Positions 1 to 8,813 of a DNA stretch of 64,000 bases are shown one piece after another. Source of the stretch: Bacteroidales bacterium (GTDB lineage Bacteria > Bacteroidota > Bacteroidia > Bacteroidales > Muribaculaceae). The notes beneath the pieces are model-generated. The model was not told the DNA's origin and did not search any database. It saw nothing but the letters and a program-made list of their open reading frames with translations. The stretch lies in assembly GCA_015061055.1 (NCBI GenBank), contig SUXH01000002.1:1-64000 (forward strand), written 5' to 3'. Within the stretch, counting starts at the first letter, position 1; each line of letters opens with the position of its first letter. The position numbers were made by a program, and so were the translations under genes.

Positions 1-1964
1 ATTATGATATGATGTATCATCTTACAACCCACCATAAGTATAATTTTATAGGCGACCTTATCGGGAAAAAGTCTATATTGATAAATAACGATTTGGGGAG
101 AACATCAACAAGTGAACATTCCTATACTTACGACTATAGTGGCTCTTTACTGGAAGTAAAACATCGTTATAACGGAGGGGCTTGGACTACTCTTTACTCT
201 TTAATTTATGATGAAGTAAAGCGACTCGCAAGTAAAACTATTACTCCTCGAGGCTCTCCAAGCCAAAGCAAAACTATTCAATACGGATATAATATCCGTA
301 ATTGGACTACACAGATAAACTCCCCGGTTTTCAGCCAATCATTCCGTTATCAAGATGCAACAAATGGAACTGAACCTCGTTGGGGTGGCAGTCCGAGTGG
401 AATGAGCTTCACAAGTGTGAATAGTAGCGGATTGCTCGATACCTGTGCCGTAAATTACAGATATGATTGGCTTGACAGATTGGTTGAAGTGTCTCAAACT
501 GCCGACATCGATGGAGGGTTTGCTTTCAACGAGAGCTTTGCTTACGATGAAAACGGTAATCCCGAGATTATCACCCGAGGTAATATCGACAATAATCCGA
601 TTCAGCACATCTCCCTTTCTTACGAGGGAAATCATATCAAAACTCTTAACGAAAGCAAACCAATAGAAGGATTATATCCCAATATACCAAGTATAGCCAA
701 GGGTGATTATGAAACCGGTTGGAGCTATGATGCTAACGGTAACCGTACTGCAGACCCATCAAGAGGTATAACATCGATAACATACAACAGCTACAACAGC
801 CCTCTTAAGATAACATTCGATGATGGCAGTTACATTCAACACAATTATCGTAGTGACGGTACAGCAGTTGGACGAACAGAGCGTGAGGCTGAAATCTCTA
901 CAGTGAATGGAGGAAGCAATACAGCCATCAGGTATACATATAGGGATATACACCGAATTGGTGACTTTGAACTGCGTTCCACAGTCCCAAGACGAGTATA
1001 TATCGATAACGGATATATCGACCTTGATTACCCGACACGCACCTATGCCTATAACTATTACGTACACGACAATCAAGGAAGCGTACGTGTAGTAATAGGT
1101 GAAAACGGTGCAATAAAACAAGCAACTGATTATTCGGCATACGGAGTACCGAGTACGAGATATGCAGGCACAGCCAACAATAACCACCTGCACCTGGGTT
1201 TGGAATGGCAAGCGATGAAAGGCGTGTCGGGCTATTACAATAACGCACGTTTCCGCGATGCCCTGCTCGCCGGTATGTTCTATCAACAAGACCCACTCGC
1301 AGAAAAATACTACCCATTCTCTCCTTATCACTACGGAGCCAACAACCCTCTAAAACACAAAGATCCAACAGGATTAGCTTGGAAACCGATTGTGTCACAA
1401 AATGATAATCAAGAACAGAAATATATTGGATTTGAATGGATTTTGCCAAAGGATTCATATAATGAGGATGGGACATTAAAGCAAGGGCTTTACGAACAAG
1501 CTATTTTATTTACTGACAACGAAACCTTTGATGCAAGCTCAAGGTATAATATAGGTTCTTCTACAGCCATTGTTTATATGTCTGATGGTAAAAAAACAAC
1601 TTTTGAAGCAAACACAATGCCTTCCGATTCTAAAAGATATGCTACTGTTCCTGAAGGTTTCTATCACGCAAAAGTTGGGAAACATAAAGGAAGTTATACA
1701 GCTTTAAGATTGAGTGATAGTGATAATAGTGGAAAAATTTCATTAGGTGCTCCAAATCCATCAGATCCTACAAGAGATTATGCGTCAGGTATTAATATTC
1801 ACAAACCAGGTTATCATAACTTAACAGGTTTAACTTTAAACGGTTCTGCAATATCAGAAGGTTGTTTATTGATAGACCGGAATAAGTGGTCTGATTTTAT
1901 ATCCATCTTTAACACGAAAGAACAAATAAATAATACTATTGGCATAATCATTCAACGTAAATAA
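1..1964 (+). CDS. Rhs repeat protein, C-terminal half with core domain and variable C-terminal domain (5' partial)
   Basis: The reading frame is open to the left window edge, so the first ATG at 9 is probably internal and the gene is 5'-truncated here. Numbering from that Met, residues about 1-350 hold YD-type repeats. Residues about 350-457 are a typical Rhs-associated core, with HDNQGSVR, YNNARFRD, QQDPLAEKYYPFSPY and the closing NPLKHKDPTG. The roughly 190 residues after the core are unrelated to YD repeats and form the variable tip found in polymorphic toxins. That tip contains GINIHKPG (His598) and ISEGCLLID (Cys619), an H...S-x-GC arrangement recalling YkuD-type L,D-transpeptidases. This is a resemblance, not a family assignment. 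The gene is followed 6 nt later by an exported small protein, a likely immunity partner. Rhs identity is secure; toxin activity is inferred. Confidence 0.85.
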   Translation, partial: YDMMYHLTTHHKYNFIGDLIGKKSILINNDLGRTSTSEHSYTYDYSGSLLEVKHRYNGGAWTTLYSLIYDEVKRLASKTITPRGSPSQSKTIQYGYNIRNWTTQINSPVFSQSFRYQDATNGTEPRWGGSPSGMSFTSVNSSGLLDTCAVNYRYDWLDRLVEVSQTADIDGGFAFNESFAYDENGNPEIITRGNIDNNPIQHISLSYEGNHIKTLNESKPIEGLYPNIPSIAKGDYETGWSYDANGNRTADPSRGITSITYNSYNSPLKITFDDGSYIQHNYRSDGTAVGRTEREAEISTVNGGSNTAIRYTYRDIHRIGDFELRSTVPRRVYIDNGYIDLDYPTRTYAYNYYVHDNQGSVRVVIGENGAIKQATDYSAYGVPSTRYAGTANNNHLHLGLEWQAMKGVSGYYNNARFRDALLAGMFYQQDPLAEKYYPFSPYHYGANNPLKHKDPTGLAWKPIVSQNDNQEQKYIGFEWILPKDSYNEDGTLKQGLYEQAILFTDNETFDASSRYNIGSSTAIVYMSDGKKTTFEANTMPSDSKRYATVPEGFYHAKVGKHKGSYTALRLSDSDNSGKISLGAPNPSDPTRDYASGINIHKPGYHNLTGLTLNGSAISEGCLLIDRNKWSDFISIFNTKEQINNTIGIIIQRK

Positions 1965-1970
1965 CTCATT

Positions 1971-2714
1971 ATGAAGAATATATTATTTATAGTTATGTGT
2001 CTATTATTTCCTTTAATAAATAAAGTAAATAAAAATGTTAATATTGTTAAGTTTGACAATAAAATTTATTATTTAGGTAATGATACTATTGGTTGGTGCG
2101 CTTTTGATAATGATGGAGTTTTGCTTTATCGTATAACAGACATTATATTAGGAAATTTCACGATTAAATGTGATAATGATATTCGTAGTTTTAAAAAACG
2201 AGGTAATGTGTGCTCTTATTCAAGAACAAATTCTTTATTAATATATGAAGAAGCATTATTATATTGGAATGATGATTTTTCGGATGATTCTTCATGTGAA
2301 TTGTATAAAACCCAATATCATAGATTAGTCCAAAATATATATGAAGATATATACAATAAAATTGTTAGTAGTTTGCAACTACCTTTTTCAGAAGTTATAA
2401 TAAAGAAAGAATTAAGTCCTTTTGATAGAAGTTTGTACTCTAATCTATTATCTATAGATGAATATGCTATAGAGATTGAACTTTTAAGAACGAATGCTGA
2501 ACGTTTAAAATCAAAACAAACTCAAAACGATATATTAAATATAAATTTACCCCCAAATGACAATAGTCAAAAGGAATGTGATTTGATATTAAGCTTTTCT
2601 AATATAGAAGATAACATGATAATAGCCAAACTATCATCTAAAAAAAAAGATATTATGAGTTTCTTAATAATATTAAATAATCGAGGTCAAATTAAAGTGA
2701 TTGAACAATATTAA
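1971..2714 (+). CDS. exported hypothetical protein, candidate immunity protein for the upstream Rhs tip
   Basis: I do not recognise a named family. The 247-residue product begins with a short hydrophobic segment (about residues 3-16), consistent with a signal peptide or membrane anchor, so it should act outside the cytoplasm. The rest is hydrophilic and rich in Asn, Asp and Lys. It starts 6 nt after the Rhs stop codon, so it is almost certainly co-transcribed. Position, size and strong AT bias are those of an immunity gene in a polymorphic toxin cassette, and export would fit a toxin acting on the periplasm or cell wall. Function is inferred from context only; it could also be an unrelated surface protein. 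Confidence 0.6.
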   Translation: MKNILFIVMCLLFPLINKVNKNVNIVKFDNKIYYLGNDTIGWCAFDNDGVLLYRITDIILGNFTIKCDNDIRSFKKRGNVCSYSRTNSLLIYEEALLYWNDDFSDDSSCELYKTQYHRLVQNIYEDIYNKIVSSLQLPFSEVIIKKELSPFDRSLYSNLLSIDEYAIEIELLRTNAERLKSKQTQNDILNINLPPNDNSQKECDLILSFSNIEDNMIIAKLSSKKKDIMSFLIILNNRGQIKVIEQY

Positions 2715-2755
2715 GTAATGTCAGAAGAGGAAAACTTTAAAAAAGTGAATAAGCT

Positions 2756-3037
2756 ATGAATGGATATTTTAATGATAAAAATATGGCTGTTATCACTTCT
2801 CGTTATGTTTTATTTGATAAGACTCCTATCTTGTATGTAATTCATAATAAGGATGGAATGTAGGAGTTTTATGGAAAAGAGGAACTGGAACATGACGATG
2901 ATTATAAGGTTATTTCCATAGAAGAATTGATTAATTTAGATTTAAGTATATTAGAATTAAGTCTGATGCCTCCTTGTTGTTTTGCAACGCGAAATGCTAA
3001 AAATGAAGCATGGGAAATTAAAAAGTTGGTACAATAG
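2756..3037 (+). pseudogene. immunity-like gene (resembles DUF2185/Imm33) broken by an in-frame TAG
   Basis: Reading from ATG 2756 gives 35 residues, then TAG at 2861-2863, then 57 further codons in the same frame to a stop at 3035-3037. Read through, the product would be about 93 residues: ITSRYVLFDKTPILYV, then EFYGKEEL, then SIEELINLDLSILELS and a Trp near the end. The pattern (ITS-R-VL, P-LYV, aromatic-F-G, EL--LD-S) is that of small DUF2185-type proteins as I remember them. The interrupted position, just before EFYG, normally carries Trp in such proteins, so TGG to TAG is the simplest change. The family call is from memory and moderate; the interruption is seen directly. It lies between two Rhs genes, where orphan immunity genes accumulate. 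Confidence 0.55.
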
Positions 3038-3135
3038 AGCAGAACAGCAAGTTCGTGCATTAAATAAAAAAGCAATAAAAAAGAGACGCTCGGAAAGGTA
3101 TATATATTGAATGATTTGAATAAAATTAAAAGTAA

Positions 3136-3648
3136 ATGAGAACAATAAAAATAACTATAATAGGAATCGTTATCATATTAATTTGCTTTACCGTAGCAAT
3201 GACATCACGCATTAATAATACAGATAAAACGTCCTATCTTACATTTCAAATAGGTGATAATGAGTCAACATTCAAGATGCTTGATTCTATTGTCAATATG
3301 CAATCTTTCGATAAGAATAAACTTAATATCTTTTGCGAAATTTGCGCAAAGTCAGATGGAGCACTATCAGAAGTATTAGGTGATTATTGTTATAAAATCA
3401 TAAATAGATATCCGAAAGAAATTATAACTGAATTTAAAACAAACTCGAAAATGATGGAATATTTTGGCTCATTTATTGCATTTGAGTTTTATTCTAACGA
3501 CTATACTTTTCTTTCACCTGAAGTTCAATCATTTCTTCAATATTTAGAAAACAAAATCTCATGCGATAATATTGAAATGATTGAAACATATGATAAATTT
3601 AAAAAAAATATAGAAACGACTTTATGTGACTATTTTAAAAAAACATAA
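3136..3648 (+). CDS. small exported or membrane-anchored hypothetical protein
   Basis: This is a 170-residue product of unknown family. Residues about 5-23 form one strongly hydrophobic helix preceded by Arg and Lys, a signal anchor or uncleaved signal peptide. The remainder is soluble, with Cys residues in FCEICAKSDG and DYCYKII and helical-looking segments. The gene is AT-rich and sits alone among other small exported genes between the Rhs genes. It could be another immunity protein whose toxin has been lost or lies outside the window. No catalytic motif is visible and no function is proposed. Confidence 0.5.
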   Translation: MRTIKITIIGIVIILICFTVAMTSRINNTDKTSYLTFQIGDNESTFKMLDSIVNMQSFDKNKLNIFCEICAKSDGALSEVLGDYCYKIINRYPKEIITEFKTNSKMMEYFGSFIAFEFYSNDYTFLSPEVQSFLQYLENKISCDNIEMIETYDKFKKNIETTLCDYFKKT

Positions 3649-3761
3649 AATAATTATTCTTAAGAATAGATCCAAACAGGGAATATTAATATAATAAAAC
3701 CTAAAAATTTTAAGTCTTTATATAATGGTCATAATATACAAAATTTTATAAATAGTTTAAA

Positions 3762-4133
3762 ATGATGAAACTTTGGAAAGAAACATTAATACAATTTGTG
3801 TTGATTATAAGTATCTATAATATAATCGTATATACAAATAATTATGGAGGAGCTAGTAATTATTATTTTCTAGTTTTCCCGATGCTAGCCTACATGATAT
3901 TAATGCCTGCTGTTATAGATTCAATCAATAAATCAAATAAAACACATCTAAAAAAGGCTCTTGTTAAAGCTATATTACCATTACTTTTTGGAGGATATGC
4001 TTTTCTTTGCTTTGTTACGTCACTTGAAGTTAGTTATATATACATATCATTAATGTATTTTATACCGGGATTTACCACTCTTGCAATAAATCTGTATATC
4101 GCACATAAACAAAAGAAAGACAGTACCCATTAA
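3762..4133 (+). CDS. small multi-spanning membrane protein, unknown function
   Basis: The 123-residue product has about four hydrophobic segments (near residues 8-24, 32-50, 68-86 and 90-112), separated by short loops, with a Lys-rich loop at SINKSNKTHLKKALVK and a charged C-terminus. It should be an inner-membrane protein. I recognise no family. ATG codons at 3762 and 3765 are both possible starts. It ends 11 nt before the next Rhs gene and may be translated from the same mRNA. A small membrane protein next to Rhs genes is compatible with an immunity role, but nothing in the sequence proves it. Confidence 0.5.
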   Translation: MMKLWKETLIQFVLIISIYNIIVYTNNYGGASNYYFLVFPMLAYMILMPAVIDSINKSNKTHLKKALVKAILPLLFGGYAFLCFVTSLEVSYIYISLMYFIPGFTTLAINLYIAHKQKKDSTH

Positions 4134-4144
4134 ATATTAATATT

Positions 4145-7100
4145 ATGCGTTCAAAAATTACACTATTATTTATGATAATAAATTTATTCGTTTATTCACA
4201 AAATCCACAAGGGGATTATGCAACGAATAAATATTCCATAATACCTCCTGCTCCCGAAGTTGCATCGTTGATGAAGTACATTGATGTGCCTGTGTCTCAT
4301 TTTACCGGGCAACCACAAATTGAGATTCCTTTATATACCATAACCGAAGGTTCATTAAGTGTACCCATTTCATTAAGTTATAAAGGTGGTGGTATTAAAC
4401 AGAATGAATTGTCTGGTATTATAAGCAAAGGTTGGACGCTTATGGCAGGTATGTCAATATCAAGAACCGTTCATGGTTTACCCGATGAATGTAACAAAAA
4501 TCCATCTACGCAGTATTGGATACGAGGTCTGTTTCATTTATCTTCAAACGACAAAGATTTGCGTACAAAAATAATACAAAGAACAGGAGACTTTGATCCG
4601 GCAGAGTTCAATATAAATAGAGTTTGCCCTTATAATGAGTGTGCAGATTATGAAAATGGCTATGTTGATTTTGCCAACGATATATATAAATTCTACGGAC
4701 AAGGTATGAGTGGTACATTTATATTTAATGAGAGTCAACATATAACTATGAGTACAGCTTCTCCAATAAAAATGGATTTTAGTACGGGTTGGAAATATTG
4801 TGATTATAGCATGACAGATAAAAATCAAACAAAATATATCTTTGGTGAAGGTGGCGTAGAAACAACACAAACGCCAATCAATGCCTATGGATACAATTTA
4901 AACATAGAAATAGAAGAACATATGGAGAAATTGGTATATCCATCAGCATGGCATATTACTCAATTACAAAGTATCCATGGGGACATAATTGATTTTGAAT
5001 ATTCTGATCCAATATATCGTAACAATTACCTTGGGTTAACACAATACTACACTTATTACAATGGTGGAACTTGGTGCTACTTAACAGATAGAGCTGCAAT
5101 ATCTGCAATGAGAACTAAATATTATGAACGAAATCTTATTGCTATTAAAAGTAAATCAACAACAATTCGATTTCACTATACTAGTGAATTGACGCAACTT
5201 AGTTCAATATCCATTCATAAAAATGATTCTATTACCACTGAACTATGGCGCTATCAAATAATGCGAGATAGTATTGGAAATATGACACATATTAATCAAA
5301 TAAAGAACTCTAAAATCCAACAATTATATGGGTTTTCATATCGCCCCAAAGATTGTTTTAGTCAATATGCAATAGATCATTGGGGCTATTGTAATGGAGA
5401 TACTAACAACACAAAAAACAACACTTTATTGCCTAAAGTCAGTGGATTTGAACACATTTCATATAAGAAATCTAATCGTGAGCCCAATGAGACTTATGCC
5501 AAAGAAGGAATTTTAACTCATATTAATTATCCTATGGGGGGATATACTAAATTTAACTGGGAAGCAAATGATTATTCATATGTAAAAGATATTGATTCTT
5601 ATTTGATGCCAGAAACACATAACGTTGTTACAACTGAAACGTTTAATTTAAGAGGTACAGCTATAGAACAAAGATTAAATTCTGGGACACATAAAATGAA
5701 CAGAAACGATTGTTTTAAAATCGATTTATCTAAATATTTAGAACCTATTATGAACGGAGCAAGTCCTTTTCAAACAGGATTCCAAACAGAATATGATGAT
5801 TATACACATTCTGAGCCATACCCTCGATTAGATGTCTATGAAAATGGTCAAATTATCAAACAATATTATATTGACAAATATAATTCAAAATCTGAAATTA
5901 TATTATCTACTAATGATGCTACATACCAGTTCAAATTAGTTAATCCTCGGTCTTTTATTGGAATGAGTGAAACAGATATCAATAACTTCTGGGGAGCAAA
6001 TGCAACTACTGCATACGAGAATTATGGATATATTAATATTGTAAAAGTACAATATTCCGAGCAACAAAATATTGTAATCAAGCCATGGGGAGGTCTTCGA
6101 ATAGCAAGCATTGAATCCCATTCTCAAGAAAATCATTCTGTACAAAAAGAATTTGACTATCGACAAATTAAAAATAACGTCACTTATTCTACAGGGGTTA
6201 TAAAATCTTTACCCAAATATACACACCAAAGTGGAGCCTATTACCTCGATAATGCAATTGGATATGAATATGCCCCGATATATGGGTTTAATTCAAATGG
6301 CATAGCTTCATCAACAAATGGTGAAATTGGCATAGAATATAGTGAAGTATGGGAGACACTTTCTGGAACATTACAAGGTAAAATTGGATATTTTTTTGAC
6401 ACTCATAAGAATTACCCCGATACAGAGAACTGCCTTATTGGAGGATATGTTCCAGAGGGATTGAAAACATTAACCAGTAAAGCATTCAAAAGAGGAAACC
6501 TTAAAGAAAAACAATATTGGGGGTTCGTAAATGAAAATGTTCCAAATGAAGATACTCTTTATAAAAAAGAAATATATGATTATGGTATTCCGGAAGGTAG
6601 TTGCAATTATGATTTTTCCGGACCACTACATTCTATTTGTGATTTCTCTGAAATAGACTATTCAGATAACGATTCAACTGGAGATATATTGTATAAGAAT
6701 TACACCATCAACAAATACAAATTAATCCCTTATAACAAACGGATTAAGAGTGAAATAGTGTGGGAAAAGGATTTCTACTCTGATACGGAATCAGAGCAGA
6801 CTATTACCTATACTTATTACGATGAAGATAATGGATATAGTGATAAACCCTGGAACTCGTTTGTTAGAACTAAAAGTTATGTTAATAGTAGAGGACAAAC
6901 AGTTAAGGAGTATTATACCTATTACAAAATAGGAAATATTCCACTTGACTTAAAAGAACTTGAGGTGATAGTAGTAGATGATATAGTGATGTCGGCAAGA
7001 CGTAACATATATGGCAGTAATCATAAATTAGCTCAAACTTTTACGGGTTGTGTCGGAATGCAATTTTCGACTAATTTCAGTATACCGATGAATATACAAA

Positions 7101-7540
7101 ATTCTGCAACTTATCCAAGTATAGACAAAAAAGAATATAGCTATAAGTATGACAGTCAAGGCAATGTAGTGGAGATAAGTTATAATGGCAAGATTCTTGC
7201 AAGCTATTTATGGGGATATATGGGTAAACATCCGATAGTTGAAGTTGTGGGGATGAGTTATGATGAATTATTTAACATTGCTAAAGATTATAATTATGTA
7301 ACCGGGCTTTTTCTTGATGATATGAACCTATTTTTAAATTCATTTAGAGCAGACAAGCGATTGCAAGGAAAAGAAGTCTTGACATATACATACCATTGGC
7401 TTTTAGGAATGGCAACCTCAACTGATTCTCGTGGAGTAACAAATACTTATTTTCTTGACGACTTCGGAAGATTGAGTGGAGTAAAAGACACTAATGGATA
7501 TTATATCAGTAAATACGATTATAATTATAAAGGTTTTTGA
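4145..7540 (+). CDS. Rhs-family secreted protein, N-terminal shell type with YD repeats
   Basis: The 1131-residue product begins with a cleavable signal peptide (about residues 1-19, ending near YSQ). Residues about 30-110 are the conserved start of Bacteroidota Rhs proteins, including PVSHFTGQPQIEIPLY, LSVPISLSYKGGGIK and SKGWTL. YD-type repeats follow, and the C-terminus reads YLWGYMGKHPIVEV, then TSTDSRGVTNTYFLDDFGRLSGV, ending in YDYNYKGF. As far as I know, this ending is the natural end of the N-terminal member of split Rhs sets, not a truncation. No Rhs core or variable tip is present. The next gene starts 2 nt after this stop codon, so the two are translationally coupled. The likely location is the outer surface; the substrate or partner is unknown. 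Confidence 0.8.
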   Translation: MRSKITLLFMIINLFVYSQNPQGDYATNKYSIIPPAPEVASLMKYIDVPVSHFTGQPQIEIPLYTITEGSLSVPISLSYKGGGIKQNELSGIISKGWTLMAGMSISRTVHGLPDECNKNPSTQYWIRGLFHLSSNDKDLRTKIIQRTGDFDPAEFNINRVCPYNECADYENGYVDFANDIYKFYGQGMSGTFIFNESQHITMSTASPIKMDFSTGWKYCDYSMTDKNQTKYIFGEGGVETTQTPINAYGYNLNIEIEEHMEKLVYPSAWHITQLQSIHGDIIDFEYSDPIYRNNYLGLTQYYTYYNGGTWCYLTDRAAISAMRTKYYERNLIAIKSKSTTIRFHYTSELTQLSSISIHKNDSITTELWRYQIMRDSIGNMTHINQIKNSKIQQLYGFSYRPKDCFSQYAIDHWGYCNGDTNNTKNNTLLPKVSGFEHISYKKSNREPNETYAKEGILTHINYPMGGYTKFNWEANDYSYVKDIDSYLMPETHNVVTTETFNLRGTAIEQRLNSGTHKMNRNDCFKIDLSKYLEPIMNGASPFQTGFQTEYDDYTHSEPYPRLDVYENGQIIKQYYIDKYNSKSEIILSTNDATYQFKLVNPRSFIGMSETDINNFWGANATTAYENYGYINIVKVQYSEQQNIVIKPWGGLRIASIESHSQENHSVQKEFDYRQIKNNVTYSTGVIKSLPKYTHQSGAYYLDNAIGYEYAPIYGFNSNGIASSTNGEIGIEYSEVWETLSGTLQGKIGYFFDTHKNYPDTENCLIGGYVPEGLKTLTSKAFKRGNLKEKQYWGFVNENVPNEDTLYKKEIYDYGIPEGSCNYDFSGPLHSICDFSEIDYSDNDSTGDILYKNYTINKYKLIPYNKRIKSEIVWEKDFYSDTESEQTITYTYYDEDNGYSDKPWNSFVRTKSYVNSRGQTVKEYYTYYKIGNIPLDLKELEVIVVDDIVMSARRNIYGSNHKLAQTFTGCVGMQFSTNFSIPMNIQNSATYPSIDKKEYSYKYDSQGNVVEISYNGKILASYLWGYMGKHPIVEVVGMSYDELFNIAKDYNYVTGLFLDDMNLFLNSFRADKRLQGKEVLTYTYHWLLGMATSTDSRGVTNTYFLDDFGRLSGVKDTNGYYISKYDYNYKGF

Positions 7541-7542
7541 TA

Positions 7543-8754
7543 ATGAAACTACGATATATACTTTTTTCAGCGATGATAGCCACAACAATCAGTATGAATG
7601 CTGAAGACAGACCTATAAATGGTTTGACTATCGACGCCAACGGAATGCGCTCTGGTGATAAGCTTACTCGAGTTAATTTAAGCTATTCTGATAAAATGAC
7701 CTCTGATACTCTTTCTATATGGGATTTTTCTAAAATATCTCTTAAAGATGGGGAAACGATAACCAATTATCATAATTTTGATACAGATATCGTTTTAGAA
7801 AATGAAAATAAAGAATCAAGATTATATGGTATAAGTAAAAGTGGCACTCAGTTGCTAAGGCATTATCGAGGTGGATTGGATGTGAAATATAAATTATCCG
7901 AGAAACTACATTATCCTATAATGTGTGGCTCTATACGACAGGATAAATTTTTCGGTGAAGGACAACTTGCAAATTATTCTTATATTAAAAATGCAGGTTT
8001 CTCTATTGCAAGAATTGATCTAACTGGAGATTTAATTACTCCTGATGGTGATACTCTTTCAAATGTAGCAAGATTTCACTATCACCGTTCTGCTACTACA
8101 CATATAACCGATAATTTTAGACAATCATTTACAATAACACAGGATTCTTCATTATTCTCGAATGATTCTATTTGTTGTTGGTTGGCTAATGATAGTGTAA
8201 CACATAGCATTGACAAATGGCAATGGTATGCAAGAGGATATCGTTATCCTATAATTGAAATGCGTAAATATAAAACATATTTAAATGGCGTGCCAAACGA
8301 TTCTATTATTATAGGATTATATTATCCTATTAAAACGCAAATTGAGGAAATTGAAAATGATTCAATTAACGAATATTATCGTGAAAACGTTGTGGAGGGA
8401 TATAAACTACCAGTCGGATACAGCTTTGTAAACGGGAACAATTCAAGAAACAGCGAAAATGGTGGCGGAACATTGGCTGAATCATTAGGGAAAACTTCAG
8501 ATTCGTGCAATGTATATCCTACCAAGGTTACAGATAGTACTACTGCCACATGTATGTTGCAAGAAACGACAGAGGTTTCAGTATCGCTATACGGAGCAAA
8601 TGGGATATTGTTGTGGATATATGAAGCAACGATGACAGCAGGTACTCATAACATCTGTTGCCCGATGGGTAACCTTCCTTCCGGAGTCTATGTCGTAAAT
8701 ATCGTCATAGGAAATAGTCGATTTACTCATCGTGTGATTAAAGTTGTGGATTGA
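7543..8754 (+). CDS. secreted protein with a T9SS-type C-terminal sorting domain
   Basis: The first ATG is at 7543; a TTG two codons earlier overlaps the previous gene and is less likely. The 403-residue product has a signal peptide (about residues 1-20). Its last 70 residues match the shape of type IX secretion (Por) sorting domains: VSLYGANGILLW, a conserved Gly-Thr-His turn, LPSGVYVVNI and a final Lys-Val-Val-Asp strand. The middle has no motif I know, although it repeats short strands typical of beta-rich surface proteins. It is coupled to the Rhs shell gene and probably works with it at the cell surface. Rhs proteins and T9SS-sorted partners often lie together in Bacteroidota; the partner role here is inferred. 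Confidence 0.7.
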   Translation: MKLRYILFSAMIATTISMNAEDRPINGLTIDANGMRSGDKLTRVNLSYSDKMTSDTLSIWDFSKISLKDGETITNYHNFDTDIVLENENKESRLYGISKSGTQLLRHYRGGLDVKYKLSEKLHYPIMCGSIRQDKFFGEGQLANYSYIKNAGFSIARIDLTGDLITPDGDTLSNVARFHYHRSATTHITDNFRQSFTITQDSSLFSNDSICCWLANDSVTHSIDKWQWYARGYRYPIIEMRKYKTYLNGVPNDSIIIGLYYPIKTQIEEIENDSINEYYRENVVEGYKLPVGYSFVNGNNSRNSENGGGTLAESLGKTSDSCNVYPTKVTDSTTATCMLQETTEVSVSLYGANGILLWIYEATMTAGTHNICCPMGNLPSGVYVVNIVIGNSRFTHRVIKVVD

Positions 8755-8768
8755 ATGCAATTTTTCAC

Positions 8769-8776
8769 TACCTTTG
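8769..8776 (+). promoter_or_regulatory. -7 box of a Bacteroidetes promoter before the 2-hydroxyacid dehydrogenase gene
   Basis: TACCTTTG matches the Bacteroidetes -7 consensus TAnnTTTG exactly. TTG triplets upstream (near 8744-8752) could serve as the -33 element. The start codon follows 37 nt later. Confidence 0.6.
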
Positions 8777-8813
8777 TATGAACGATTTGTTTGCACATTA
8801 ATTATATCAGTTT

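Noticed and set aside
3003..3110. 35-residue basic frame on the plus strand after the broken immunity-like gene
   Set aside because: It overlaps the pseudogene in another frame, has no promoter or coupling signal and no recognisable motif; it may be a remnant of a toxin end but cannot be supported.
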